Source: Stichopus chloronotus
Lineage: Eukaryota; Echinodermata; Holothuroidea; Aspidochirotida; Stichopodidae
Direction of reading: 5' to 3'
DNA length: 64,000 bases
NCBI GenBank assembly: GCA_021234535.1
Contig: CM037850.1
Span: 1-64,000 of the forward strand
Shown: positions 47,365 to 59,040 of the stretch, in pieces
Numbering within the stretch: position 1 is the first letter of the stretch
Layout of the letters: each line of letters starts with the position of its first letter
Program-made: the position numbers and the translations under genes
Notes under the pieces: generated by a model
What the model was told of the DNA's origin: nothing
What the model saw: only the letters and a program-made list of their open reading frames with translations
Database searches by the model: none

Positions 47365-48074
47365 CCCAGTCCTTTTGTCAAAACTTCGGTTTTTTTATCA
47401 TTTTATACCTTCATCCATACACGGAAGTTATTTCGCAGAGTCTACATGCAATGACATGCATGGACAATAGACTGTGACTCTTGTATCATCATTGACCATA
47501 TGGTTTCTTCAGAATTTGACAGTGGAAATTATTTCTCTTTATAATCTGTTTTGAGTTGAATATATCAATAGACTGCTTGCATTTGCTTTGATATTTGCAT
47601 CCACTACCATCAGGCTGCCCTTAACAGCAACACATTTATTCACCAAATCAGATCATGAAGGATACATATCAGGACAGCATCTATAGGGTAATTTCGGTGT
47701 TGCAAACATTCTCATTATTTATGATGTGGAAGTTTTATTTATTTGGTGTTATTAATGTAAATTACAACTTTAATTAGTGCTTTGTTTGGACAGATTTTAA
47801 TTAATTTGATACCAAAAAATCTCCTTATGACAATTACTACACCACTACGTACTGTAACTGAAGGAAAAATTCACCTCATTCGAATGTTTGGCATAACAAC
47901 CTGCCTAGAGGTCACTTGAAGCCTTTTCAGCATGGCCTCCACTTGCCAACAGTGCTGCTTTGTAGACTTCCTCGCAGCTGGAGTACTCCCTCCGTGCACC
48001 TCGAAGAACTCCTGCAACTGCCCTGTGAGAATGAAACCAGCATGTTTAATGCAGTCGACTGACTGAGTAGTCAT
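47365..48074 (-). repeat. 710 bp duplicated segment, copy B
   Basis: Partner of 40652-41357, direct orientation, 6.7 kb away. The left edge is preceded by a partial AACTTCGGTTTTACAG echo of its own start. Confidence 0.9.
47875..48022 (-). CDS. Recombinase core-binding exon copy B, open
   Basis: Same 148 bp exon as 41158-41305 with CAG instead of TAG (47955-47957): QLQEFFEVHGGSTPAARKST, KQHCWQVEAMLKRLQVTSRQ, VVMPNIRMR. Splice sites are intact. It lies upstream of the zinc-finger exon, out of collinear order, but its phase fits the block at 49678-49905 upstream and 46755-46812 downstream, so it may belong to a partial second gene copy. Confidence 0.55.
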
Positions 48075-48432
48075 TATGTGGGCTCATTTTGGTGATATGG
48101 TCCGTGAACATAAATGGAAAGAGAGCAGGTTTGATCTACAGTACCTTTACATATTTATACACAATTTCCCCTCGATTTCATACAAATGCAAGACCACAAG
48201 AGGTGATGTAATTAAAAGACTTTGGAAATGATCAAAGTTGAGAAGTTACTTTATATAACCAGACATTGTTACATCCACCGCAGGATATGAATGGATAAAC
48301 CAGTTAGTGAATACTATGGAATGAGAGCAATTAAACTTAGTCTCATCACCATCTTCATTTTGGTTGAACTAAGCAGAAGGAGTGAAATGAATGTCTTTTA
48401 GAATGATATTGATATGAATATTATCTTTTCTG

Positions 48433-49190
48433 CAGTGGCGGCGCTACTTGGGAGGCATAAGGGGGCATCTGCCCCTCCAGATTTTTTCCTTGCCCCCCAG
48501 TTGCCCCCCCAGTTGCTCTCACCCTTCCCAATCAGATCTTGTACTCATCCAGAATTAATCACAAAACTATGTATTGGCATTGAACTGAATAAGCTTCCGA
48601 GGAACCATGATTGATTAGTGCCTAATTTATGTTACACAGGCTGCCAGTTTTAATATCATGCTCGTAGCCACTTCAACAGTTGGCCAGTCTGGTCAGACAA
48701 ATTTTCTCTGGAATGCTTACTGTCCAGCATAAGGGAAGGTCGGGTAGGTGGTTGTTTTCCTAAATATAGAAATGTCATTGTTTTCCTAAATATAGGAATG
48801 GAATGTAAGTGTATGTAGCCTGTGTGTGTGTATGTGTGTGTGTGTATGTGTGTGTACTCGGTGGTACTGCGTAAATGTGAAATGGTACTCCCAAAGAAAA
48901 AAGTTGGGAACCTTGGAGTGCGGTCAACCGAAAAAATAAATAATATAAAAATAAATAATATACCTCTCTTGGGGCTTAATTTTCCACCCAGAGATATGCT
49001 AAAACCTCAGAGCTTCAGGGGGCTTCGCCCCTGGACCCCCACTGGGGCTTTGCCCCTGGACCCCACCCGCAAGGCCTCGCACTTCGAGCTCGGTTTCGCG
49101 CTGCGCGCGAAAATCTTTGCCCCCCAACATTTTCCTCTGCCCTCACTTTGCCCCCCCCCCCCCAAGTCTAACATCCTGGCACCGCCACTG
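48433..49190. mobile_element. 758 bp hAT-type element, perfect 8 bp target duplication
   Basis: Ends CAGTGGCGGCGCTA and TGGCACCGCCACTG. Flanked by CTTTTCTG on both sides (48425-48432 and 49191-49198). Subterminal C-rich tracts (CTTGCCCCCCAGTTGCCCCC; CTTTGCCCCCCC) are typical of the CAGTGGCGG MITE group. The interior includes a (GT)n tract (48822-48855) and a GC-rich segment with repeated GGGGCTT-(C/T)GCCCCTGGACCCC (49019-49070). No transposase. Confidence 0.85.
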
Positions 49191-49199
49191 CTTTTCTGA

Positions 49200-49675
49200 T
49201 TTATATTTTGTCCTCTTGACTATAATGGTAGTCACGGATGTACCATAGTAACATTCAGTGCAGATCTCCAGTTTTACAGTGTGTAAAAGTAAGTTTTATC
49301 ATTTGTCAACTACTGTTGCTAATGAGAGAAATATATCCATTGTATACATTAAAAGCATACTTGCATTTGATGATGAATTATGATCTAAAACACACCTGAG
49401 TCTTAACAGTTTTCATCCAGATCTGTGAAATCTTTTTCACCAAAATACATCTTCTTCTGCCTCCCCTTCCCCCATCAGTGCCAACCCGGTTTCATAGTTG
49501 CATCAATGTTTTTAAATATTTGATGTTCATACTTTTTGGTTGCTTTTAAGTTATCGATCAGTGCCATTCATTTAAGCTCCCTCTCAATGGCCCCTAACCA
49601 TGCATTCCCCCCCCCCTACATCAGGATATATGTATGATGACTGGCTCAAAGCAGTTTACTATTGCTAGAATAATT
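49200..49675. other. Non-coding stretch, nothing recognised
   Basis: Includes a run of C at 49608-49617. No open frame of note. Confidence 0.5.
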
Positions 49676-49677
49676 AC

Positions 49678-49905
49678 CTCTAAACTCTTCTAACAGCCAT
49701 GTGCTGATGAAGGTAAGCATATCCCATCTTCGTCCTCCTGTGTTTGGGTCAAGCTGGCACCTTGACCAGGGGATATTTCCAGTCTCATTCATGCCAAAGA
49801 GGTGCAGCCTGATGCTGTCTGCCAGGTCCTCTGCAGCAGGATCAGACAGCACCTCCCTGCATCTCACCAGCTCGCTGGATCGATCCGGAATGACATGACT
49901 GTCAC
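49678..49905 (-). CDS. Exon-like block upstream of the recombinase locus
   Basis: Minus-strand frame HVIPDRSSELVRCREVLSD, AAEDLADSIRLHLFGMNETG, PNTGGRRWDMLTFISTWLLE then EFR at the donor AGAG/GTAATT. Balanced composition over about 75 codons and a one-base overhang that fits exon copy B support coding. The acceptor is unclear; further left-hand coding in another frame (NENGELKVLSEEVLCQLRRE, 49915-49990) suggests a frameshift. Family not recognised. Confidence 0.45.
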
Positions 49906-50389
49906 CGGGCCTTCCCTCCTCAGTTGGCAGAGGACTTCCTCAGAGAGGACCTTCAGTTCTCCATTTTCATTTCCCTCAATGAAATGAAAATAACATGAGC
50001 TGAATCACAATTTAACTGTTGGTGGAAGCCCAGCTTGTTTAATTGAGACAACGAGAACACACAAATGGTGGTTTTGAAGATTTCGCTATTTCTTGTTTCG
50101 AATCTAACATATTGCATATAATGTAAGGTTGTGTAACATGTGTGGTTTTTGTAAGCTTATTTACAGTATGTCACCAATCAAGATGTAACAACTGTTGCAT
50201 AATGCCATAATGCCATATCTGCTGACCTATTAAGATAATGACTGATACACATCATGACTCAACATGCACATCTGCACACTAAAAAGAGATCTGACACGGC
50301 TTCCTGCCTTGAGATTCCATGTGTACCCTACATGCATGGTATCTACAATTTGACTGACTGTACAGTTGACAAAATTTGCCATCATCAAA

Positions 50390-50725
50390 TGATAGGCTTC
50401 AAACTCAATATGTTACACAAATCAACACAAGTACACACCAATATGAGATCAGTGCAAGTTTCCATCCTTTCTCGAGATACTAAGTTTGCACAGTTTTCAC
50501 TATTTGCCCGGCACCCAACACAACTTCAGATATTGATACTGAATGGCATTAATTTGAGCTCTACCGAAAACAATAGCTGATCGGGTTATTGTACTCAATA
50601 TGGTGTACATTACACTTACAACTGAAATATCAGATCCCGGCAACCTTCCTTTCTTGAGATATCTTGTTTACAAGGTGAAGTAGACATCACAAACATACAC
50701 ACACACATACACACACACTGAGTAT
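50390..50725 (+). repeat. Diverged AAAGCC-element units
   Basis: ACACAAGTACACACCAATATGAGATCAG, TTCTCGAGATACTAAGTTTGCAC, ACCGAAAACAATAGCTGATC and TTCTTGAGATATCTTGTTTACAAGG follow the unit order of the family and are followed by a CA-rich tract, but the terminal GGCAAGGAATCA is absent. Confidence 0.65.
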
Positions 50726-51273
50726 CATCAAAATAACAGACTACTGTTTAATTATGTATATATGCTCTTGAATAAACCCTTTAAGGAAATGCACTGTATG
50801 CTAGTAATTTACACATTTTAGCTAACAATCAATCAAGCAATAAATAAATATCCCTTTTTATTTGCTTCATCTCACATTTTCACAATTGGCTTTAACAAAA
50901 ATAATAATGATGTTACAAGATATGAAAAAAAAAATAGTCAATGTCTTTAAGTCCACAAGCAATTTTTAGAAATTAGAACCACAAAAACATAACAAAGAAT
51001 TCATCTTAGTTAAGGAGTCTTGAATACAGGCACAGTAATAAAACAAGCAAAGATACTCTCCCAGTAGAAAATATCACGACACAAATGTGTCATTAAGATG
51101 TTGAAGGCCTTGATATGACATAAAAACCCTACATAAAGTAAATTAGCAGTGCAGGGGATCTTAAAGCAACCTAATCTAACTAAAATGTTTACTCTTCTTC
51201 AATACATATATTTCCACCTTTAGAAGAAAAATAAGTTCGTGTTTAAATGCATTGTAACATGGAATGTTCTCTT

Positions 51274-51543
51274 TCATTCTACAAGTGTAGATATAATGTT
51301 TTGCATGAAAAATTGTATAACTAAACACTTGATGCTTTTATCATAAGCGTAACCAAAACAAACATTTTCATACTCTATGGTAACCTTCGAGTTAAAAATT
51401 TCTGAACGGATTTTATCCCAAATATCTCCCACTTTGTTGCTGCCCCCCAAAAAGGTGATCAGTGGTTTTGTGTCACTCACCACAAAAATAGCAGCTAGAG
51501 CTGTCAAATACAATTCTTTTATGAAGGAAGGAGTTCGTTGCAA
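51274..51543 (-). CDS. Open block of unknown nature
   Basis: 89 codons, SFIKELYLTALAAIFVVSDT, LITFLGGSNKVGDIWDKIRS, VTIEYENVCFGYAYDKSIKC. Balanced composition is unusual for this AT-rich region, but I recognise no family, and splice borders are unclear. It could be an exon remnant or chance. Confidence 0.25.
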   Translation of the reverse strand: MQRTPSFIKELYLTALAAIFVVSDTKPLITFLGGSNKVGDIWDKIRSEIFNSKVTIEYENVCFGYAYDKSIKCLVIQFFMQNIISTLVE

Positions 51544-51589
51544 TGATAAGATGGATAAACTTACTGAACATTTCTTACCTTAGTAACCC

Positions 51590-52860
51590 TGATCATGTAA
51601 CATGATTTAAAAATTCCATTCCAATCTAATTCCCTGCCTTCAAACACATAGTCCCAATTGCGACACACATACGTACATATGTACAGTACCTACTTCCATA
51701 GGCACGCACGCACATACCTACATAAAAACGTCTTGTGACTTTTGTGAGACAGTTTCAGCTAGGTTACCCACCTTTTCTGACTGGCTCCGAAAGTGACCAA
51801 ACGAGTCATGGAGAGTTTACATTTCTAACTGGCAAATGTGAAAAATATTCAAGCATTCTAAAGAATTAAGAGTCTATCTATTGCTTTCCCATAATCTTCC
51901 AGAACAGATATTTGACAACTGAGTGTTTTTATCTACAGAACTTACTACAGCTCTTACTACAGCTGTGTTCTTTGTGCAACCCAGCTTAGTGAAACCACAA
52001 ATGTCTTTGAGCAATATTCAGAGACAGTGAGAAGCTTTACAAAATGGCAGAGAGACTGCACAAAGACAGTTGAGAAAGTGTACACAGTAGATAATTACTC
52101 TGCCTACAAGTTATAATTTGCTTCTCCTTTGCCACTGTGCATGAGGAAGGGAGTATCTGTACATGGGGTCAACATTTCAAACCTACCTACATTCTCACTT
52201 TTTGATCTGATAAGCATATACAGTAAGTTACAGTGGACATATCTTACCATAGTTGCTCTGTTTCTGGTTGTACATTTACTGGCATTCATGAATTTCTCCA
52301 GATACTCTACACCTCAGTTTCTACTAGATGAACTTGTCAGTAGCATGGACACCTTTTCTGACTGGCTTTTACCCATTGGATGCATGCCTGATCACAGTTT
52401 GCAGCTTTTGTCAATTATGCAGCCGAACACTCAAAGTGCAAATAGCTCTGACGAACAAAAACAAAAAAGAATGTAAAACACATGACACTCATGTGTCCAA
52501 TGGTATGAATAGGTTCCAAACATGGCATGCAATCTACTTCATACATTAGCCCCAGGATGTGAACAAAATGCCAAGGAAAGAACAAGGACCTATACCTTGA
52601 TTTTTCTTTGTAACAGGTAAGTCGGGAAGTAGTGCAATCTTTGCAACGCTTACAGTACACATACTGCTGCCTTCATGCCATCGTGGTAGGCTACGTTACA
52701 CCCGCGAACAACGCTTTCAAAGCAGACCCAAATCACTGAAGTTTTCTGACTTTTCTTGCCAATGATCAATCAAGCAATGCAAAGGCTTGTAATTTGAGTA
52801 TAAACAGAATACCCGCGCGATCTCAAACGGCCTATGTCACCTTCATTTCAGGTGAAAATA
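51590..52860. other. Non-coding stretch, no gene seen
   Basis: Short frames only (for example 52129-52476, +) without motifs or splice context. Confidence 0.45.
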
Positions 52861-52899
52861 TCAACATACGATGGCCATAAGGGCCATAAGGGCCACAAA

Positions 52900-53165
52900 A
52901 AGAAAAAATGTTAAAAAGCAAGAAAAAAAAATTGGAGGACTTTGATGACGAAGAAAAAAAATGCAGGACTTTGGTGACGTAGAAAAAAATTAGGGGACTT
53001 TGGTGACGTAGAAAAAAATTGAGGGACTGTAGCGAAGAAGAAAAAAAAATTGGGGGACTGTGGCGAAGAAGAAAAAAAAATTGGGGGACTGTGGCGAAGA
53101 AGAAAAAAAATTGGGGGACTGTGGCGAAGATAAAAAAAAATTGGGGGCTTTGGTGACCTAGAAAA
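52900..53165 (+). repeat. ~30 bp minisatellite, left arm of FB2
   Basis: About eight or nine units, GAAGAAGAAAAAAAATTGGG then GGACTGTGGC, grading outward into GGACTTTGGTGACGTAG variants. The right arm has the reverse complement in the same graded order. Confidence 0.85.
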
Positions 53166-53547
53166 AAAATTTGGGGTGTCATGCATATACCACAGCTCAC
53201 AAAAAAATATTACAAGGAGAATGAGAATTTTCAAACAGAGAATCAGTTCAACGCTTCAAAGTACGGTGGCCGAGAGAGGACAAGTCTCTATTTTCTCTCT
53301 CTCCTCGCGACTGTTCATTTTTTTTTCTCACTGCAGTCCTCCATTTTTTTCTCTCGCTATACAGTCCTACAATTTTTTTCCCTCGCTACAGTCCATAACA
53401 TTTTTTCTCCCTCGTCATGTGAGTTCCTATTTTTTTTTATCGCTACAGTTCCATTTTTTTTTTTCTCTCGCTAGTTTTTTTTTTTTTTGCCTAGTTTTTT
53501 TTCTCTCTCAGCTTTCTTATTACTAAGGAACGCCATAAGGGTCAATG

Positions 53548-53708
53548 TAAGTATTTTTTTCTCAGATATTTTGTGGTCACTGCTACGGTGGCCGAGAGAG
53601 GACACGTAAAAAAAAATTAGTTCACTAAGTCGAAATTTCGACTTACTTAGTCGAAATTTCGAGATACTAAGTCGAAATTTCGAGATAGTAAGTCGAAATT
53701 TCGAGATT
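53548..53708. repeat. FB2 loop with a ~20 bp palindromic minisatellite
   Basis: From about 53621 there are four copies of ACTTAGTCGAAATTTCGAGA-like units, each internally palindromic (TCGAAATTTCGA). The loop also holds a stray GGTGGCCGAGAGAGGACACG copied from the arm. Confidence 0.8.
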
Positions 53709-54994
53709 CATTGACCCTTATGGCGTTCCTTAGTAATAAGAAAGCTGAGAGAGAAAAAAAAAACTCGGCCAAAAAAAAAAAAAAAACTAGCGAGAGAAAA
53801 AAAAAATGGAACTGTAGCGATAAAAAAAATATGAACTCACATGACGAGGGAGAAAAAATTTTATGGACTGTAGCTAGGGAAAAAAATTGTAGGACTGTAT
53901 AGCGAGAGAAAACCACAAAGCCAAAAGGCTTTCTGATTCCTTGCTACATGGTTATATTACAACAAACATGAATTATTCAAATGACAAGTATAAGATCAAC
54001 TGCAGTTATTTTTCTTGATACACCACAAGCCTTTAACCCAAAATGACCTTTATTTTGGTGACCTAAAATGACTGCGACATTTGATGTCCACCAAAAGCAA
54101 CAGGGATCACCTACCCATGCCATACAACCCACACATCAAGTACAGTATGAGTACGGTATGAAATCAGTCAACATTATCTCTGAGCTCCAAGAAACACACA
54201 AGTAATCAATGCTGCTTCTAGTCTTGCCTGTTGTTAGTTGAATCAAATAACTCAACCTTACCTCATCTGAACTCAGCTTGTCTGCCATATTTACCTCAAA
54301 ATTCTTCGCAAACCACCAGGATAATTTCTTCCTTGTTACAAGTAGCTTTTAACACACTCAAAGTCCTGGTAAGTTGACCCTAAGTTATGATTCCTCCACA
54401 ATATTTTTGCTTCCTCCATCTTTTCCGACATTGTGAAATATGATTGAAAGCACTCCAATTTGATTGTTAAGAAACCTTGTTCTGCTACCAGCTGTTCCTC
54501 TGCATATTGATATTATCCAAATAAATGACAGAACAGATGTTTTTTTTTATTTTCTTCATTTTTTTCATAAACCCATTAACATTCCATTGCATGCTTTTCT
54601 ATCTGACCCCATGACCTCCCATACCAAGACTCTCTCTCTGGACAACTTATTAGCCCCCCACACTAGAAGTTACTAAGTTACAAATGCAGTACTGTAGGGA
54701 GCAATCCCATGAGTTAACTGTGTGCGAGAGAATAAACACCTGCTATTGCACAATGTAGATCAATATATATTTGTACGGTAGTTTGTAATAACCACAATAA
54801 TGGTGTTTAGGCTATTATTATTATTGTTTTATAGTGAAAAATTATCCCTTCCTGTCTATTGATAAGCATTACATTTCACAGGGTCGTGAACATGTTTATA
54901 ACAGACAACCTTATCAAGTTTAAAACAAATCTGACCCATGGATAAGGAACTATGGCAGTTTTAAACATTTTTATGTTTTACCCCATAACCTCTT

Positions 54995-57900
54995 TTTTTT
55001 TTTTTCCTCCGTTTTTTATTTAATCTTGAACTTTTTTATTTACAATATCTACCGTCTTGCAAGTAATACATGGCTGTAGAACTTAAAACATGAAATGAAT
55101 ACAGAAATGGGGCTTATATCAGATGACAGGATATTACGAAAATACCCCGTGCGTAATGGAAATACTGGAAGTCGGTATGACGCGAGAAGAATACAAAAAG
55201 ACATTAAAAATCAAGAATAAGATCACAGCGACCAAAAACCTCTTTGAGATCTTTATAGCTAATACAACTTTTCGTACTTTTTTGGCTATAAAAGTAAATA
55301 TGCTTTTCGACTCGTAGAGCAAACTGAAACTTGTATAAGAACTCAATATAATTTAAAGTCTTATTTTGACGCTTCTTACTAAAATTGAAATATTTCAAGT
55401 GCAAGATAAGAAAATTATATGGATGGCGTTTTAACCTTTGGTAACCAAAGAAAATGTCGTCTTTTGAAAAATAAAAGTCAGAGCCGAACAAAAAATTAAC
55501 AACATCACCGATAAATGAAGCTACATGGATACACTCCAAAAAAAGGTGAAGTAGTGTTTCGACCTCAGCATTACAGAAATGACATAAATCGGAGTCAGAA
55601 ATACCCATTAAATTTAAAAGTCTATTCGTTGGAAGGATTCTGTGAAGAAATCGAAATTGGAAAAAAGAGAGCTTGGTTTCCGAGGCAGAGCACCACGGCA
55701 TACTAAAAATACTATCCCACTCTTTAGTCGTTAAAATGAGGGAACTCAGCGTTCCATTTTGTAAGAGCTGTGGGATCAACAGCGACTTTATCCAGATACT
55801 TAGACCGGTATACAAGTTGAGAAATACAGCTTGATTGCATGGTTTTATCGAAAAAATCAATACATGGGTTATTGAAAATAGTCTCTGAACAGCCAGACTG
55901 CTTCCAGTGGATAGGAATGCTCTGAATAATACCCCAATAGGTTGTAAAGGGGAAATGATTTAGATGGAACTTCATCCTAAAGGACTGGTAACTTAAGGGA
56001 TAACCGTCATTATCGAAAAAGTCAGAAACAAATTTAACTCCCTTGCTATACAAAAAGTCATAATAAAAAATTGTGTTATTGATGGAGATATATAGTGATT
56101 GTTCCAAATAACTTGATTACCACAATTTTCTACAGGTAAGTGGAAAGCTGCATCCAGCCATGATCTCACAGTGTGGTAAACAAAGATATTAGGAATACGA
56201 GGGAGGTCATCAGGCTTACAATTACAATGAAAGATGAGCTTCCTCCCACAGCTGACAAACTTTCATCAAAGAAAAGTTTCCAAACACCATTATTATTGTC
56301 ACAATACCGCTTAACCCAAGTACATTTCAAGCTTTTTACAAAACTTGGGATGTGAACTACTCTTAAACCGCCTTTATTATAACGATTAATTATACAACCT
56401 CTTTTTATTTTATCTTGATTCCCGGCCCAAATAAAATCATAAATAATCTTTTCCACATCCTTACTGAAGGAAGTGGGAGGATCCGGTAGCACTATAAAAA
56501 GAAAAACTAGTTGTGATAACGCTTAGGTTTTAACCAGAACGTTACGACCAACCGGGGTTAAGTCTCTCGTCGACCAAACCCGAAGACAACTTTTAAGTCT
56601 AGATAACTTCGGAATAAAATTTAGCATAAAAAGATCATTGCCATTATGATTGAAGGTAATGCCTAACATTTTTACAGGACCACATGAAAATTTAAGTGCA
56701 TATACGTTTACAAAGCCTGGCGGCTGCCTTGCAAAAGGACCCAGAGGAAACAAGACTGACTTAGAAGTATTGATGGTTAATCCAGAGGACATCTGAAACA
56801 CGTTAAGTATGTGAAGGGTTTCATCAAGAGATTCCCGGCTTCCATCAAGAAAAAAAGTTGTGTCGTCAGCATATTGGAGAAGTTTTGTTTCTTTACCCTC
56901 AATAACAATACCTTTCAATCTACTTTGACTTGTGTAAATAGCTAATACTTCGGTGCATAAAATAAAAAGGTAGGGACTGAGTGGACACCCCTGGCGGACC
57001 CCTCGACGAACAGGGAAAAAAGCTGTGGAGTATCCGTTGTTGAAGACACAAGCGGTAGCATTGTTATAAAAAGTATGTATCCATTGAATGAAACTATGAC
57101 CAAAGTGAAAATAGCGTAGACAACATATAATGAAATTCCACTCTAGTTTGTCAAAAGCCTTTTCAAAGTCTACGAATAACATAAATCCTGATGTATTTTT
57201 GCGCTTAGTGTAATCAATTAGTTCTTAAACAAAACGGATATTTTCACCATTAAAACAACCCTTTACAAAACCAGTTTGATTTGGACTAATAACATTGGCG
57301 ATGATAAATTTAAGCCTAGTTGCAATCGCCTTCGCTCCAATTTTATAGTCCGTATTCAGGAGTGAAATAGGTCTGTAATTTTTCAGGAGATTGGGATCCT
57401 TTTCAGGTTTGGGGATTAAGATAACTATGCCTCTAGACTGCTCATGAGAGAGGCTGTTATGAGAGTAGGCATAATTTAAAGAATCAACAACATAAGGACC
57501 TATAACATGCCAAAAACTCTTGTAACAGTTTACAGAAAAACCGTCACCCCCTGGAGACTTATCTTTTTTTGAAGACTTAAGCGAAATACTGCAGTCTTCC
57601 AAGGTAAGTTCACCTTCGCAAGTAGAGAAGTCATCATTACTAAAAGGGGACGGGGGGTGACCGTCCAAAATTAAATGTGGGGAGCAGCGGTTGCTAACAT
57701 ACAAATTCTCATAAAAATGTTTAATATTGTGAAGAATAGATTTCCCATCGCAATACGTATTACCATTGCCATCATCAATTTGCGAATAGTATTACAGAGC
57801 TTATTACGTTTTTCAAGGTTAAGAAAGTATTTTGTGTTCTTTTCGCCATGTTCGACCCAGCGGGCCCGTGATCGGATTATGGTCCCTTGAAGTTTAAGGT

Positions 57901-58305
57901 CATAGAATGAAAGAAGTTCATTACGGGCATCGAATAGCTTGGTGCGTGTCTCGATGGAGTCTGATGTAGAGAGCTCCTGTTCCAGGTTAGCAACTTTGAT
58001 TGTGAGTTCTTCTTCCCTACGTCTATTTTCTTTAGCTTTTTTCTTTGCAAACTTCATGCTCTCCTTGCGTAAAATAAACTTAAGGCCTTCCCAGCGATAT
58101 GCCGGATTCGAATAAGTATTAGTTTCGGTGAAATTATTAATAGCACTTGTAATCAAGTTCAAATAATATGAGTCATGAAGCAGGGAGTTGTTTAACTTCC
58201 AGTATCCAGGACCACGTGTCTCTGAAAAAAGACTAAGCTTTAAAATAACAAAAGAGTGATCCGATTGAATTCCAGGAGAGTGTGTGACATCTTTGACAGA
58301 AGTAG
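54995..58305 (-). mobile_element. L1/Tx1-type LINE, 5' truncated, 10 bp target duplication
   Basis: Poly(T) at 54995-55010 (poly(A) tail on the minus strand). CCATAACCTC flanks both sides (54985-54994 and 58306-58315); the copy at 15080-15090 has the unfilled site. Minus-strand order: end of the endonuclease (GIQSDHSFVILKL), RSRARWVEHGEKNTKYFLNL, RT with FVDFEKAFDKLEW, RRGVRQGCPLSPYLFILC and LLQYADDTTFFL (intact YADD), and a C-terminal CHFCNAEVETLLHLFLEC zinc knuckle. This layout is typical of the L1/Tx1 group. It is 3.3 kb, so most of the endonuclease and all of ORF1 are missing. Confidence 0.9.
55204..58305 (-). pseudogene. ORF2 remnant of the L1/Tx1 LINE
   Basis: Four open segments. Two in-frame stops (TAA at 57222-57224 and at 56520-56522) interrupt an otherwise continuous frame through RT. 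Frameshifts near 57690, 56240 and 55800 separate the 5' part, RT, thumb region (VLPDPPTSFSKDVEKIIYDF) and C-terminal part. Few lesions in 3.1 kb suggest a fairly recent insertion. Confidence 0.85.
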
Positions 58306-58689
58306 CCATAACCTCATCAATATGCAAGATTTGGACACCAAAAACAATAGGGATCATCTACTCAATATGGGCAACCAACATGCCAAAAATGAAATTACTC
58401 AGAGTTACCCTTCTTGAGATAGAGTGTTTACGAGCAACCGTCACACACACACATACATACCCACACACGACATCAGGACTGCATAGATTCCCCTGCCTAC
58501 GGCAAGGAATCAAAAATGGAGGACTGCAGTGAGAAAAAAAAAATGAACAGTCGCGAGGAGAGAGAAAATGTAGAGACTTGTCCTCTCTCGGCCACCGTAC
58601 TTTGAAGCGTTGAACTGATTCTCTGTTTGAAAATTCTCATTCTCCTTGTAATGTTTTTTTGTGCGCTGTGGTATATGCATGACACCCCA

Positions 58690-59040
58690 AATTTTTTTTC
58701 TACGTCACCAAAGCCCCCAATTTTTGTGTTCTTCTTCGCCACAGTCCCCCATTTTTTTCTTCTTTGCCACAGTCCCCCAATTTTTTTCTTCTTCGCCACA
58801 GTCCCCCATTTTTTTTCTTCTTCGCCACAGTCCCCAATTTTTTTTTCTTCTTTGCCACAGTCCCCCAATTTTTTTTTCTTCTTTGCCACAGTCCCTCAAT
58901 TTTTTTTTCTTCTACGTCACCAAAGTCCCCTAATTTTTTTCTACGTCACCAAAGTCCTGCATTTTTTTTTCTTCGTCACCAAAGTCCTGCATTTTTTTTT
59001 CTTCGTCACCAAAGTCCTCCAATTTTTTTTTCTTCCTTTC
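58690..59040 (-). repeat. ~30 bp minisatellite, right arm of FB2
   Basis: Reverse-complement units GCCACAGTCCCCCAATTTTT then TTTCTTCTTC, grading into CGTCACCAAAGTCC. It is somewhat longer than the left arm, so the arrays have changed copy number since the palindrome formed. Long Phe/Ser-rich frames here are translations of the repeat. Confidence 0.85.

Larger units (their letters stand above)
53913..58511 (+). mobile_element. AAAGCC element inserted in FB2, itself split by a LINE
   Basis: 5' hairpin AAAGCCAAAAGGCTTT (53917-53932), 3' end GCCTACGGCAAGGAATCA. The uninterrupted arm of FB2 (53343-53371, reversed) reads GCGAGAGAAAAAAATGG, while here GAGAGAAAA and AAAAATGG bracket the element, placing the target in an A run. 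Relative to the copy at 13767-15307 it lacks about 260 bp of the gag-like insert (equivalent of 14172-14430) and carries the LINE at 54995-58305. Confidence 0.85.

Noticed and set aside
48822..49199. 125-codon open frame on +
   Set aside because: It runs from a GT microsatellite through the GC-rich core of the hAT-type element; not a gene.
53176..53526. Phe-rich frames of about 100 codons in the left arm and the mirrored frame 53647-53916
   Set aside because: Low-complexity T-rich palindrome; both strands give similar frames because the arms are inverted copies.
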